NCBI GenBank assembly: GCA_958296405.1
Contig: OY282519.1
Location: 1,038,132-1,102,131 of the forward strand
Length of the DNA: 64,000 nucleotides
Direction: 5' to 3'
Source of the DNA: an uncultured Pseudomonadales bacterium
GTDB taxonomy: Bacteria > Pseudomonadota > Gammaproteobacteria > Pseudomonadales > Azotimanducaceae
Made by a program: the position numbers and the translations under genes. The notes beneath the pieces were generated by a model. The model ran no database searches. It was not told the DNA's origin and saw only the letters and a list, made by a program, of their open reading frames with translations. Numbering within the stretch: the stretch's first letter is position 1; each line of letters starts with the position of its first letter. Shown in pieces: positions 8,213 to 17,419 of this stretch.

Positions 8213-9235
8213 ATGAAGACGATTTTGGTGACGGGCGCCGGCGGCTACATCGGCACCACGTTGACACCCATGCTGCTCCAAGCTGGCCACGCCGTGCGCG
8301 CCGTGGATCGCTTCTTCTTCGGCCGCGACTTGCTCGCGCCTCGGCCTAATCTTGAGATTTTGGTGGAGGACACGCGGAAACTCACGCCGCAGCACTTCGA
8401 AGGGGTGGATGCGGTGATCGACCTGGCCGCCATCTCCAACGATCCTTCCGGCGAGTTGTTCGAGAAGGCGACGTGGGAGATCAACCGGGACGCGCGCATT
8501 CGTTGCGCCCGGCTCGCCAAGGCGGCGGGGGCGGCGCGCTACATCCTGCCGTCTTCATGCAGCGTGTATGGCTTCCAGGATGCGGGGAGCGTGGCGGACG
8601 AGACGTCGCCGACGAATCCGCTGACCACCTACGCGAAGGCCAATGAAATGGCCGAGCGCGGCGTCTTGAGCTTGGCTGACGACCGGTTTTGCGTGGTGGC
8701 GCTGCGCCAAGCCACGGTGTACGGCTTGTCGCCGCGCATGCGCTTCGACCTTGCCATCAACGGCATGACCTATGGCGCTTGGAAAACCGGCAGGTTGCCG
8801 CTGATGCGCGATGGGTCGCAGTGGCGGCCGATGTTGCATGTGCGCGATGCGGCGCGCGCCCTCATGTTCGTCTTGACAGCCGACGCGGACGCCGTGCGCG
8901 GGCGCATCTTCAACGTCGGTTCGGCGGCGAACAACTACCAAATTGGCCCTTTGGGGGCCTTGGTGGGGGAAGCGGTGTCGCGCGCCGTGGACATCGAGTG
9001 GTATGGCGACCCAGACGAGCGCAGCTATCGCGTCGGGTTCGAGCGCATCGAAGCGCTCGGCTATCGGGCGCAGCTAACTGCTGCCGATGGCGTGGCCGAA
9101 ATCTGCGCGGCGTTGGCAGCGGGGAAGGTGGATCGCACGCCACGCACCATCACGTTGGATTGGTACAAGCACTTGGTGGCGATGCAGCGGCTGGTGCGCG
9201 ACGTGGAGCGCTACGGCGGCATCGTCGACATCTAA
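8213..9235 (+). CDS. NAD-dependent epimerase/dehydratase (extended SDR)
   Basis: This gene encodes 340 residues and starts six bases after rfbC. The NAD-binding Rossmann motif T-G-A-G-G-Y-I-G is at 7-14. SSCSVYG carries the catalytic Ser region at 114-120. The usual Y-x-x-x-K reads Y140-A-K-A-N144, so the Lys position is Asn with a Lys two residues earlier. The second half (MRFDLAINGM, MRDGSQWRPMLHVRDAARA) matches SDRs that modify nucleotide sugars in surface glycan loci. The exact substrate is unknown. The unusual active site may mean altered chemistry or a shifted Lys. Confidence 0.82.
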   Translation: MKTILVTGAGGYIGTTLTPMLLQAGHAVRAVDRFFFGRDLLAPRPNLEILVEDTRKLTPQHFEGVDAVIDLAAISNDPSGELFEKATWEINRDARIRCARLAKAAGAARYILPSSCSVYGFQDAGSVADETSPTNPLTTYAKANEMAERGVLSLADDRFCVVALRQATVYGLSPRMRFDLAINGMTYGAWKTGRLPLMRDGSQWRPMLHVRDAARALMFVLTADADAVRGRIFNVGSAANNYQIGPLGALVGEAVSRAVDIEWYGDPDERSYRVGFERIEALGYRAQLTAADGVAEICAALAAGKVDRTPRTITLDWYKHLVAMQRLVRDVERYGGIVDI

Positions 9236-9319
9236 GCGGGCCGAGCGATGGGGCGCGACGACTCTTGGTGAGTGAGGGGCGGCGGCGCCGGCGACGATTC
9301 GCCCACGCATTCGTCCCTT

Positions 9320-10009
9320 TCATTTGCGTTCGCGAACGGCGCATTGGTACTCGGCGATGACGGGCTCCACCTCTCCGGTGGCGCGAATGTGTCCGGCGTC
9401 GAGCCAGATTGCCCGGCTGCACAGGCGGCGCAGCATGGCCACGCTGTGGGACACATAGACGATGGCTTTGTCTTGCTGAAAGCGCTCCAGCATCATCTTT
9501 TCGGATTGCGTGCGGAACGCTTGGTCGCCGACGCTGAAGATCTCGTCCAAGAGCAGCACGTCTGGGTCTAGATTGATGGCCGTGCAGAAGCAAAGCCGGC
9601 CACGCATCCCGGTGGAGTAGGTGCTGACGCGCCGATGAATCGCCTCGCCGAGGCCGGACATGCGCGTCACCTCCGCCACTCTGGCGGCCGCCTCTTTTCG
9701 GCTCAGGCCCATCAACATGCCGTGCATGACGATGTTGCGCACGCCAGAGAGCTCGCTGTCGAAACCGGCGTTCAAGGAGAGCAGGGCGCTGGACATGCCT
9801 TGGGCGTCCATTTCGCCGCCGGCGTCGGGCCGCAGCACGCCCGTCATCACCCGCAACAGCGTGGACTTGCCGGAGCCGTTGGCGCCGATGACGCCGAGCT
9901 TCTCGCCGCGGGCAACGCGCAGCGACACGCCCCGCAATGCCTGCACCTGCTCTGGCTTGGCAAAGAGGCGTCGTTCCGAGTATGTGACGGAGACGTTTGC
10001 CAACCGCAT
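9320..10009 (-). CDS. polysaccharide ABC exporter ATP-binding protein (KpsT/Wzt type)
   Basis: This 229-residue ABC ATPase has Walker A G-A-N-G-S-G-K-S-T at 42-50, the signature YSTGMRGRL and Walker B VLLLDEIFSVGD. The wording YSERRLFAKPEQVQALRGVSL and LFSVGDQAFRTQSEKMM is that of the capsule and O-antigen exporters. It lacks the C-terminal carbohydrate-binding domain of Wzt, so it resembles KpsT or domainless Wzt. Its ATG overlaps the permease stop by four bases (ATGA), so the two halves are made together. It powers transport of a finished lipid-linked glycan across the inner membrane. Confidence 0.9.
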   Translation of the reverse strand: MRLANVSVTYSERRLFAKPEQVQALRGVSLRVARGEKLGVIGANGSGKSTLLRVMTGVLRPDAGGEMDAQGMSSALLSLNAGFDSELSGVRNIVMHGMLMGLSRKEAAARVAEVTRMSGLGEAIHRRVSTYSTGMRGRLCFCTAINLDPDVLLLDEIFSVGDQAFRTQSEKMMLERFQQDKAIVYVSHSVAMLRRLCSRAIWLDAGHIRATGEVEPVIAEYQCAVRERK

Positions 10010-10905
10010 CAGGCGATCACCCTGCGCGTGAGCTCGACGTCCAAGCGCTGGTAGGCCCAGCGCAGCGCGTACAGCCAGATGCCACAGCCCACGAGCACTG
10101 TCGCGCACCACGCGATGTCTGGCAGGGCGCCGTGGAGGAAAATCATGCGGTATTGCTCGAGCATCACCGCCATGGGGTTCAGGCGCATCAACTCCTCAAG
10201 TATGGGCGGCAAGGCGTTGATGTCGAAGAACAGGCCGGAGCAAAACATCATCAGCGTGAGGCCTGAGTTGACGATGAACCGCAAGTCGTGCAGCCAACAA
10301 CAGGCCAACGCCACGGTGGCTGCCGCTGCGAGGATGAGCGCCAACTGGGCCGCGGCCACAAGTGGCAGCGCCAGCCAAGCGGCGTTGGCGCCGAGTGTGG
10401 CGCCAAGAAAAATCAACAGGATGGCGAAGACGAAGCCTTGCTTGAGGCCGGCCGCGGTGACCACGATGATGGGAAACAACAGCTTTGGCAAACGTATTTG
10501 GGAAATGATCCCCTTGGCGCTGGCGAGGGCGGCGGTGCTGTTGGCGACGCTGTTTGCGAACCACAGCCAAGTGGTGACGCCGATGATGAGAAAGTAGGTG
10601 AAGTGCTCCATCCCGGATGACCGCAGATAGGTGAACACAACGAAGAACACACCCGTCATGGCGATCGGCTCCAAGAACCACCACAGCCAGCCAAGATAGT
10701 ATTTGGAGGCCTCGCCAACGAGATTCAGGTAAGCGCGATAGAGGGCGTAGCGCCAGAGGTGCTTTTCGATCAGAACCACGTTCGCTCTCGTCGAATCGCG
10801 TTGGCGCCGGAACGCCCATGCGAGCAGCGCCGAGCCGGGCTTTCGCGGCCGGGGCGAGTGGTTTGATTGTAGCAGAGCGGCCTTCACCGGCAGCGCGGTT
10901 GACAA
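10009..10905 (-). CDS. ABC-2 type polysaccharide exporter permease
   Basis: This gene encodes up to 298 residues with about six membrane helices and the family stretch [28 protein letters not shown]. It is the membrane partner of the ATPase that overlaps its 3' end. The open frame reaches a TTG at 10905. A GTG at 10779 preceded by GAGAG, giving [15 protein letters not shown], is an alternative start closer to the usual N-terminus of Wzm/KpsM proteins. A TACAAT box near 10868 inside the upstream part would favour that shorter form. The 5' end is therefore uncertain. Confidence 0.85.
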   Translation of the reverse strand: MSTALPVKAALLQSNHSPRPRKPGSALLAWAFRRQRDSTRANVVLIEKHLWRYALYRAYLNLVGEASKYYLGWLWWFLEPIAMTGVFFVVFTYLRSSGMEHFTYFLIIGVTTWLWFANSVANSTAALASAKGIISQIRLPKLLFPIIVVTAAGLKQGFVFAILLIFLGATLGANAAWLALPLVAAAQLALILAAAATVALACCWLHDLRFIVNSGLTLMMFCSGLFFDINALPPILEELMRLNPMAVMLEQYRMIFLHGALPDIAWCATVLVGCGIWLYALRWAYQRLDVELTRRVIA

Positions 10906-10928
10906 TCGTTCCGGGCGAACTGCAACAT
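10899..10928 (+). promoter_or_regulatory. possible promoter of cysC
   Basis: A consensus TTGACA (10899-10904) is followed 18 bases later by CAACAT, a weak -10. It lies 31 bases before the cysC start. The same bases read TTGTCA on the other strand near the longer permease start. Confidence 0.35.
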
Positions 10929-10958
10929 CCTCGCCGCCCCTCGCCGCTGCTTTCGCTT

Positions 10959-11573
10959 ATGGACGCTTCCCCAGACATCACGCTGGTGCAGCATCGCGTT
11001 TTGACCGCAGAGCGGGAGGCTGTGCATGGGCACCAAGGTGGCGTCGTGTGGCTGACGGGGCTGTCCGGCGCTGGCAAGTCGACGCTCGCGTTCGCGTTGG
11101 AGGAGGGTCTGTTCCGGCGCGGCGTGTCCGCCTATGCCTTGGATGGCGACAACTTGCGCCATGGCCTCAGCCGCGACCTTGGCTTCTCGCAGGCGGACCG
11201 CAGCGAGAACATCCGCCGCGTTGGCCATGTGGCAGCGCTCTTCGCCGATGCCGGCCTAGTTTGCATCTGCGCCTTCATTTCACCCTACCGAGCAGACCGC
11301 GCCGCGGTGGGCCAGGCGGCGCGAGGGCGGTTCCACGAGGTGCATGTGCGAGCGGACCTCGCCACATGCGAGCGGCGTGATCCCAAGGGCCTGTATAAGA
11401 AGGCGCGTGCCGGGGCGGTCGACAATTTCACGGCCGTCAGCGATGTGTACGAGCCGCCGGAGCATCCCGCGCTGGTTGTGGACACGACGGCGGCCAGCGT
11501 GGAGGAATCCTTGGGTGTGCTGATGGACTATGTGGAGGCGAAGTTCGCTGTCGGTGCCGATCAGAGCGGATAG
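10959..11573 (+). CDS. cysC: adenylylsulfate (APS) kinase
   Basis: This 204-residue cytoplasmic kinase phosphorylates APS to PAPS, the universal sulfate donor. The P-loop G-L-S-G-A-G-K-S-T is at 34-42. [31 protein letters not shown] and FISPYRADR (the phospho-Ser region) are textbook CysC. The length matches free-standing CysC rather than a CysNC fusion. It is alone on its strand among glycan genes, with no cysD or cysN nearby, and converges on the next glycosyltransferase with a 13-base overlap. Its place here fits a dedicated PAPS supply for the sulfotransferases at 1137 and 3706; that link is inferred. Confidence 0.92.
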   Translation: MDASPDITLVQHRVLTAEREAVHGHQGGVVWLTGLSGAGKSTLAFALEEGLFRRGVSAYALDGDNLRHGLSRDLGFSQADRSENIRRVGHVAALFADAGLVCICAFISPYRADRAAVGQAARGRFHEVHVRADLATCERRDPKGLYKKARAGAVDNFTAVSDVYEPPEHPALVVDTTAASVEESLGVLMDYVEAKFAVGADQSG

Positions 11574-13399
11574 CTCGGATACGTCGACACGAGGGATAGC
11601 CGCGGGTTGTACCACGGGTCTTCACCGACTTGGGCGACCAAGGCCTTGAGCGCCGCGGTGTCCGCCGCCGGGTCCACCCGCGAGCGGGACTGCGATTCGT
11701 AATGCCATAGCTCCACGTCCGGCAGATAGACGTTAAGCAGCCCCGCTTGGAACGCGCGGATGCAAATTTCCACATCCCCGGCGGCCACTCGATAGCCTTC
11801 ATCGAAGAAGCCGATGGCTTCCAACGTGCGCCGCGATGTCGCCATGCAGGCGCCCGTCACGGCGGCGACGTTGCGGGGCACGGTCGGGGGCACGAACAGG
11901 TGTCCTGCGTCGGCAGGCGCGATGCCGTTGTAGATGTGTTCCGCGCAGCCGCCGAAGCCCAGCGCCACGCCGGCATGCTGGATCGTGCCTGATGCGTAGA
12001 GGAGCAGCGCGCCGACGAATCCCACGTCTGGCCGGCCGGCCACATCCGCGAGGCGGCGCAGCCAGTTCTGCTGCCGCGGCGCGGTGTCGTTGTTGAGGAA
12101 CACGAAGGCATCGCCGCGGCCAGCGCGGATGCCAAGGTTGTTGAGCCGGCTCCAGTTGTACTCGCCGGGCGCGGCGAGCACCCGCAGCCGCTCGTGCCGG
12201 CCCGGCGCCGCGTCGAGCCAGCACTTGGTCACGGCTTCGGTTGAGCCGTTGTCGATGATGATCACCTCAAAGCCGTCTCCGGCGTTGCTTGCATAGATGC
12301 CGTCGATGCACGGCGCTAAGAGATCGAGCCGATCCCGGGTCGGCACGATCACGGAAACGAAGGCTTGTTCGTTGCCAAAGCGCGCGCCCCAGCCGTCTTC
12401 GCGCACCTCAACCCGTGCGCTTTGGCCATAGCGATTGGCCAAAAACTCGGGCAGATAGCCCGGCGGCCGCGGCGGCGCTTGCAGTGGTGCGGCACGCTCT
12501 GGATCGCAGCGCTGCGCCACGGTGGCGGCCACCCGCTCGACGCGGTCCGCCCGCTCGGCCAAGGCGAGGGCCAAGCTGTGAAAGTCCGCCGGCGACGTGT
12601 GGGGCAAGCGCTCCAGCAACGCCGGCGTCATCGCCATGCCGGCGGAAACGTAATCGCAGTGCATGAGCAGGTCTGGCGAGTAGCCGGGCTTGAAGAACGG
12701 CGCCTGCGGGCGGCCCTTCGCGTCCACGCAGTCCTCGTCTCCGTAGTAGAGGACCGCGCCCGTCGCGGGGGGATAGGACGCTTGGGTTGGCAGGTAGCCG
12801 GGCCTAAACAACGCCAGCAGCTTGGCCGGTCGGGGCGCAGCGGCGAGGCGCCGGCGCGCCGCCGCGATCATGGCCGAGGCATCCACCACGGGCACGACAT
12901 CCACGGGTGCCGCGCATTGGCTCCGTTCCTTGCCGGCTTGGTCGAGGACGGCGGCTGCGGTGGCGTCTGCCAGGAACAACACGTCCATGCCGCAGTCGGC
13001 GGCGCGCTCCAACGCGCGGCGACAGTACGCCGGCAAGCGCCCGACGGGGATGCCGGTGACGCCGATGATGGCGGTTGTTGGCGCGCTTGGGCGGTGCGCG
13101 CGCGGCGCCTCGCTCAGCCAGCGTCGATAGCGCCTCGCGTCGGTGCGACGCTGGTGGGCGGCGGTGGCGATGAACCAAGTCACCACTCGCGTCGCGCCTT
13201 GCCCGTTCAGCATTTGCCAGACACGCCGCGCGAACGGCCGCATGCCACCGGCGGCGGCGACGATTTCCGGCAGGCTTGCAAGCAGCGTGATGCCGAGCCG
13301 CGCGCGGCGGCCGCGCTGCCCGCCCGCTTTGGGTCGCGCCGGACGATGGGGTGCTGCGCCACGGGTGCGCTGCGCTGGAGCGGACGGGTTCACGGGCAA
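11561..13399 (-). CDS. family 2 glycosyltransferase with long N-terminal region
   Basis: This gene encodes 612 residues. The GT-A domain starts near residue 345 with [23 protein letters not shown], then [10 protein letters not shown], the N-N-D-T metal motif ([15 protein letters not shown]) and [19 protein letters not shown], as in rhamnosyl- and other GT2 enzymes. The first 340 residues contain a partial GT-like section ([40 protein letters not shown]), a layout known in large O-antigen glycosyltransferases. The open frame starts at TTG 13399, with a GTG two codons later; no clear ribosome site separates them. Sugar specificity is unknown. Confidence 0.85.
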   Translation of the reverse strand: MPVNPSAPAQRTRGAAPHRPARPKAGGQRGRRARLGITLLASLPEIVAAAGGMRPFARRVWQMLNGQGATRVVTWFIATAAHQRRTDARRYRRWLSEAPRAHRPSAPTTAIIGVTGIPVGRLPAYCRRALERAADCGMDVLFLADATAAAVLDQAGKERSQCAAPVDVVPVVDASAMIAAARRRLAAAPRPAKLLALFRPGYLPTQASYPPATGAVLYYGDEDCVDAKGRPQAPFFKPGYSPDLLMHCDYVSAGMAMTPALLERLPHTSPADFHSLALALAERADRVERVAATVAQRCDPERAAPLQAPPRPPGYLPEFLANRYGQSARVEVREDGWGARFGNEQAFVSVIVPTRDRLDLLAPCIDGIYASNAGDGFEVIIIDNGSTEAVTKCWLDAAPGRHERLRVLAAPGEYNWSRLNNLGIRAGRGDAFVFLNNDTAPRQQNWLRRLADVAGRPDVGFVGALLLYASGTIQHAGVALGFGGCAEHIYNGIAPADAGHLFVPPTVPRNVAAVTGACMATSRRTLEAIGFFDEGYRVAAGDVEICIRAFQAGLLNVYLPDVELWHYESQSRSRVDPAADTAALKALVAQVGEDPWYNPRLSLVSTYPSYPL

Positions 13400-13745
13400 T
13401 GCGCCATGCGTGGGCGGCCTATACTGGCTGCGGGCACAACGCCGGTTGACAGGAGTTTGGCGCGACGATGTCGAACCTCAGGGCCCCCATGGGCGCCCCA
13501 GCGGCAGCGCATCTCGCCGGCCAGTTGGCTGCCCCTTGCGCTGCGGGTTCTGGCGCGGCCCTGCCCACAGCCGCCAAAGATGGCTTTGTGCGCCAAGGGT
13601 GTCGCTGGCCCTTGTCCGGCGGCGTCTTCATGCACGTCCACCCCGGCCCACGGGTCGGCCGGCAGCCCCGTCGCTGGCCCTTGTCCGCCGGCGGCGTCTT
13701 CATGCGCAAGGCATGTCCATCGCGGCCCCTCGCCAAGGGCCGCGC
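13400..13745. other. 346-bp non-coding gap with repeat units
   Basis: No credible gene is seen between the divergent glycosyltransferase genes. A 93-codon frame from an ATG at 13468 exists, but it spans the direct repeat below and has skewed composition, so I do not call it. The gap contains a TTGACA at 13446 without a matching -10. It is rich in GGCCCTTG/CAAGGGCC-type words, suggesting a dispersed repeat element. Confidence 0.5.
13601..13705. repeat. two copies of a 33-36 bp direct repeat, 69 bp apart
   Basis: Copy one (13601-13633) and copy two (13670-13705) share GTCGCTGGCCCTTGTCC and GGCGGCGTCTTCATGC. Copy two carries three extra bases between them. They lie in the gap before the glycosyltransferase at 13746 and may be part of a larger dispersed element. 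Confidence 0.8.
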
Positions 13746-14855
13746 ATGACTTTGCGTGTGGCCGTGGATGGGCGACCATTGCGCCACCCGCACACGGGGA
13801 TTGGGGTTTACACGCGAGAGTTGCTCTCCCGCCTTGCGGAGCACTGCAAACTCTTCGTCTACCTCGATCGGCCAATTGCCCCGCCTGACATCCCGGCGAC
13901 CTATCGGATGCCTCAAGCTGCCAAGCGCTGGCCGCCAGAAAACCGCCCGCGCTTGAGCGGCTTGCTGCGCGCCAACCTTCAGTTCCCGCGCTGGGCGCGC
14001 GCAGACCGGGCGCATGTGTTCTGGTCGCCGCGCCATCATCTGCCGCTTGCCATCAGCGACATGCCGACGGTGGTGACGATACACGACTTGGTGTGGCGCG
14101 TGGCGCCGCGCACCATGCGTCCCCTCAATCGATTGGCCGATGCGGTGCTGATGCCGTTGGCGCTCCGGCGAGCGCACCGAGTCGTCGCCGTGTCGGAGCA
14201 TACGCGGGCAAGCATTCTGCGCTTCCGAGCGGCTTGCTGCGTCCGCGTCACGCCGCTCGGCGCCATCGCCGTGGCCAAGCCGGTGCCGTTCCGGCATCCG
14301 CGACCCTTCTTCCTCTTCGTCGGCGCCAAGGAGCCGCGCAAGAACCTAGTCGGCATCATCCGGGGTTTCCAAATCGCCGTGAACGCTGGCTTGACGGATC
14401 ACGATTTGGTGCTCGTCGGCGGCGCTGGTTGGAAGCAAGCCGGCTTGGCGCGAAGGCTCGATGCGGGCGGCTTCGGGCCTCACGTCATTGATCTTGGGGC
14501 GCTGCCGGCGGAGCGCCTCGCCGGCGTCTACGCCGCGGCCACGGCCGTCGTGTTGGCATCGTTCCACGAGGGCTTTGGCATTCCTTTGGTGGAAGCGATG
14601 CAGCACGGCAAACCGGCCATCGCTGCCAACGTCGGCCCGCTGCCGGAAATCGCCGGGGACGCCGCCGTGTTCGTGGACCCGACGCGCCCAGAGGAAATCG
14701 GCGCGGCCTTGCTGCGCTTGGCGACGGATCAGCCGTTCAGGGAACGCCTTGCCGCCAACGCGGCGCGGCGCGCCGCGCGTTTCTCTTGGGATGCCACCGC
14801 TGCGCAAACCTTGACGATTCTGGAATCCGCAGCGGGCCGGCAGCCGGAGCGATGA
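13746..14855 (+). CDS. family 4 glycosyltransferase (GT1/GT4)
   Basis: This 369-residue GT-B enzyme opens MTLRVAVDGRPLRHPHTGIGVYTRELL, a standard start for mannosyl-type GT4 proteins. It has TVVTIHDLVWRVAP, FFLFVGAKEPRKNL for donor binding, and the E-x7-E motif SFHEGFGIPLVEAMQHGKP. No ribosome site is obvious before the ATG. It ends seven bases before the convergent rfbA. It probably adds one sugar to the lipid-linked chain; the donor may be GDP-mannose, since ManC is encoded close by, but this is inference. Confidence 0.88.
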   Translation: MTLRVAVDGRPLRHPHTGIGVYTRELLSRLAEHCKLFVYLDRPIAPPDIPATYRMPQAAKRWPPENRPRLSGLLRANLQFPRWARADRAHVFWSPRHHLPLAISDMPTVVTIHDLVWRVAPRTMRPLNRLADAVLMPLALRRAHRVVAVSEHTRASILRFRAACCVRVTPLGAIAVAKPVPFRHPRPFFLFVGAKEPRKNLVGIIRGFQIAVNAGLTDHDLVLVGGAGWKQAGLARRLDAGGFGPHVIDLGALPAERLAGVYAAATAVVLASFHEGFGIPLVEAMQHGKPAIAANVGPLPEIAGDAAVFVDPTRPEEIGAALLRLATDQPFRERLAANAARRAARFSWDATAAQTLTILESAAGRQPER

Positions 14856-14862
14856 CGCCTGC

Positions 14863-15738
14863 TCAAGCAGCCCCAGGCGCCTGCAAGAGCTCCTCCAAGT
14901 AAGCGCCGTACGCGCCGCCGATGCTGTGCGCCAAGGCAGCCAACCGGCCATCGTCGATCCAACCCATGCGCCACGCCACTTCCTCTGGGCAGGCGATCTT
15001 CAACCCTTGCCGGTGCTCCACGGTTTGCACGAACTGGCTTGCTTCAAGCAGCGAGTCGTGGGTGCCGGTGTCCAGCCAAGCGATGCCGCGGCCCATGAAA
15101 CGGGCGGCAAGGCGCCCCTCGCGCAGGTAGCGCCGGTTCACGTCCGAGATCTCCAACTCCCCGCGCGGCGAAGGCTGCAGGGACGCGGCGATCTGCACCA
15201 CATCGTTCTCATACACATAGAGACCCGTCACTGCGTGGCTGGAAGGCGGCGCCGCCGGTTTTTCCACGATGTCCGCCGGCTTGCCGTCTTGGTAGCGCAT
15301 TACCCCGAAGCGATGCGCCTCGCGCACTTGGTGCGTGAACACCGTGGCGCCTGGGTTCTGGGCGATGGCGTCGCGCACCATGCGCGGAAAGTCCGCGCCG
15401 AAGAAGATGTTGTCGCCGAGGATGAGGGCCACCGACTGCTTGCCGATGAAGGCCTTGCCAACGTTGAAGGCGTCGGGCAGGCCGCGCGGTTCGTGCTGCG
15501 GAAGATGTTCGATGTGAACGCCCCATTGGCTGCCGTTGCCGAGCAAATCCCGATAGCGGGGCAGGTCGCTGGGCGTGGAGATGACGAGAATCTCCCGCAG
15601 TCCGGCAAGCATGAGCGTCGCCAGCGGGTAGTAGATCATCGGCTTGTCGTAGACCGGCAGCAGTTGCTTGGAGACGGTGCGCGTCACCGGATAGAGCCGC
15701 GTGCCACGCCCGCCAGCGAGAACGATGGCCTTGGTCAT
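14863..15738 (-). CDS. rfbA: glucose-1-phosphate thymidylyltransferase
   Basis: This 291-residue enzyme makes dTDP-glucose from dTTP and glucose-1-phosphate, the first step to dTDP-rhamnose. The signature G-G-R-G-T-R-L-Y-P-V-T and SKQLLPVYDKPMIYYPL are intact. ALILGDNIFFG, GLYVYENDVV and ELEISDVNRRYL follow the RmlA pattern. The start at 15738 overlaps the manC stop by four bases (ATGA), so both nucleotide-sugar enzymes are coupled. rfbC is on the opposite strand at 7631. Confidence 0.93.
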   Translation of the reverse strand: MTKAIVLAGGRGTRLYPVTRTVSKQLLPVYDKPMIYYPLATLMLAGLREILVISTPSDLPRYRDLLGNGSQWGVHIEHLPQHEPRGLPDAFNVGKAFIGKQSVALILGDNIFFGADFPRMVRDAIAQNPGATVFTHQVREAHRFGVMRYQDGKPADIVEKPAAPPSSHAVTGLYVYENDVVQIAASLQPSPRGELEISDVNRRYLREGRLAARFMGRGIAWLDTGTHDSLLEASQFVQTVEHRQGLKIACPEEVAWRMGWIDDGRLAALAHSIGGAYGAYLEELLQAPGAA

Positions 15739-17243
15739 GCCTCGTCGGCGCTGCACTCGCTGTCATCGCCGTTGGCGAGGGCCTCCACATCCCCTTCGAC
15801 GCCGGCCTCCATCGCGCTGCGGCCAAAGTCATCTGCAAAGCGTTCGATGTCGTCTTCGCCAAGATAGTCGCCAACCTGCACTTCAATGAGCTCAAGCGGC
15901 CCTTCGCCGGGGTTGCCAAGCCGGTGCAGCGCACCGGGTGGAATGTAGGTGGATTGGTTCTGCGACAGGTTGAACGTCGCGCCGCCGCGGTTCACGCGGG
16001 CCGTGCCGCTCGCCACCACCCAGTGTTCGGAGCGATGCTGGTGTCGCTGCAGCGAGAGCTGTGCGCCAGACTTCACGGTGATGCGCTTGACTTGGTAGCC
16101 AACGCCGGCGTCGATGGTCTCGAACCAGCCCCAAGGCCGATACACGCGCCGATGATCGAGGCGCTCTGGGCGGGATTGGGCCTGCAGTTGCGCCACCACC
16201 TCTTTTACCTGCTGTGCTGCGCCTTGCGCCGCCACCAATACGGCGTCCGCGGTCTCCACCACGATGAGTCCCTCAATCCCCACCGCCGCCACCAAGCGAT
16301 GCGTCGCGTGAACGAGCGAATCCTTGGCGTCGACGGCCACCACGTCGCCGGTCAAGGCGTTGTTGGCGGCGTCGGCGTGGCGGATTTCGTGCAGCGCGGG
16401 CCAGGAGCCCACATCGCTCCACCCCATTTCCACGGGCACCACCGCTGCTGCGGCCGTCTTTTCCATCACCGCATAGTCGATGGAGATGGCCGGTGAGCGG
16501 ATGAACGCGGCGCTGGGGCGGAAGAAGTCCAAGTCTTCGGCGCCGTCGGCGATGGCGGCTTCGCAGCACGCAAGGATGTCTGGCGCGTGGCGGGCGAGGG
16601 CTTCAATGTACGCGCTCGCCTTGAACAGGAAGATGCTCGTGTTCCAGTGGTAGTCCCCGGAGGCTAGGTAGCGCAGGGCTGTGGCGCGGTCGGGCTTTTC
16701 GGTGAACTCCAACACTTGGTGGGCGCGGCCGTCCACGGGCGCCCCGGCGCGAATGTAGCCGTAGCCGGTCTCGGCGGCGGTGGGTTTCGCGCCGAACAGC
16801 ACCAAGCGTCCGGCGTCCGCGCAGCCCAAGCCGGCGCGCACCGCTGCCAAGAAGGCATCGCCGCGCTCGATGCGACCATCCGCCGGCACTGCCAGCAACA
16901 GCGGATCCGCGCCGCCGGCGCGGGCATGGCAGGCGGCCAATCCGATGGCCGGCGCGGTGTTGCGGGGCTCAGCTTCAAGCAGGATGGCGGCAGGTGCCGA
17001 GCCGATTTCTCGGCATTGCTCCGCCACCAGAAAGCGGTGTTCCTCGTTGCAGACGACCACAGGGGCGCTTGCGCCCAGCGGTGCCAACCGTCGCAGCGTC
17101 TCCTGCATGAGCGAGTGCTGCCCGGTGAGCTTCAGAAACTGCTTCGGATAACGCTCGCGCGACAACGGCCAGAGCCGTGCGCCGGTGCCACCCGCGAGCA
17201 ACACCGGTTGGACAGGCGTTGGCGACAGTTCGGGCGCACTCAT
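15735..17243 (-). CDS. manC: mannose-1-phosphate guanylyltransferase / mannose-6-phosphate isomerase
   Basis: This is a 502-residue bifunctional-type enzyme. The N-terminal nucleotidyltransferase has L-L-A-G-G-T-G-A-R-L-W-P-L-S-R-E-R-Y-P-K-Q-F, and the C-terminal cupin has RPWGWFETIDAGVGYQVKRI and QRHQHRSEHWVV. It makes GDP-mannose for the glycan locus. I use the ATG at 17243 because the protein then starts 10-15 residues before the conserved block as in homologues; an in-frame ATG at 17270 would add nine residues. It is slightly longer than usual because of an acidic C-terminal tail. Confidence 0.92.
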   Translation of the reverse strand: MSAPELSPTPVQPVLLAGGTGARLWPLSRERYPKQFLKLTGQHSLMQETLRRLAPLGASAPVVVCNEEHRFLVAEQCREIGSAPAAILLEAEPRNTAPAIGLAACHARAGGADPLLLAVPADGRIERGDAFLAAVRAGLGCADAGRLVLFGAKPTAAETGYGYIRAGAPVDGRAHQVLEFTEKPDRATALRYLASGDYHWNTSIFLFKASAYIEALARHAPDILACCEAAIADGAEDLDFFRPSAAFIRSPAISIDYAVMEKTAAAAVVPVEMGWSDVGSWPALHEIRHADAANNALTGDVVAVDAKDSLVHATHRLVAAVGIEGLIVVETADAVLVAAQGAAQQVKEVVAQLQAQSRPERLDHRRVYRPWGWFETIDAGVGYQVKRITVKSGAQLSLQRHQHRSEHWVVASGTARVNRGGATFNLSQNQSTYIPPGALHRLGNPGEGPLELIEVQVGDYLGEDDIERFADDFGRSAMEAGVEGDVEALANGDDSECSADEA

Positions 17244-17338
17244 GGAGCTAGTCAAACACAGCCAAGACATGGAAGGAAGCCGATGGCCGGCGGCGCTTCG
17301 CGCTGGGTTGGCGCCGTCGTGGCGTGTGGGCCAAGGGT

Positions 17339-17344
17339 TAGAAT
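17339..17344 (+). promoter_or_regulatory. possible -10 box for the glycosyltransferase at 17420
   Basis: TAGAAT lies about 75 bases before the TTG start in the divergent gap with manC. No good -35 is visible at normal spacing. Confidence 0.3.
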
Positions 17345-17419
17345 GAACGCCCGCATATCGTGGCGGCGCATCGCTCTCGTGTGCGGGCCATCACATCATC
17401 CGGTGGAAGGAGCCCGCCC

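Noticed and set aside
13468-13749. 93-codon frame with an upstream AGGAG
   Set aside because: It spans the direct repeats, the AGGAG is too far from the ATG, and it overlaps the start of the GT4 gene.
12365-13888. 507-codon plus-strand frame opposite the GT2 gene
   Set aside because: Composition is Arg/Gly/Ala-rich with no domain; the minus strand carries a clear GT2 domain over the same bases.
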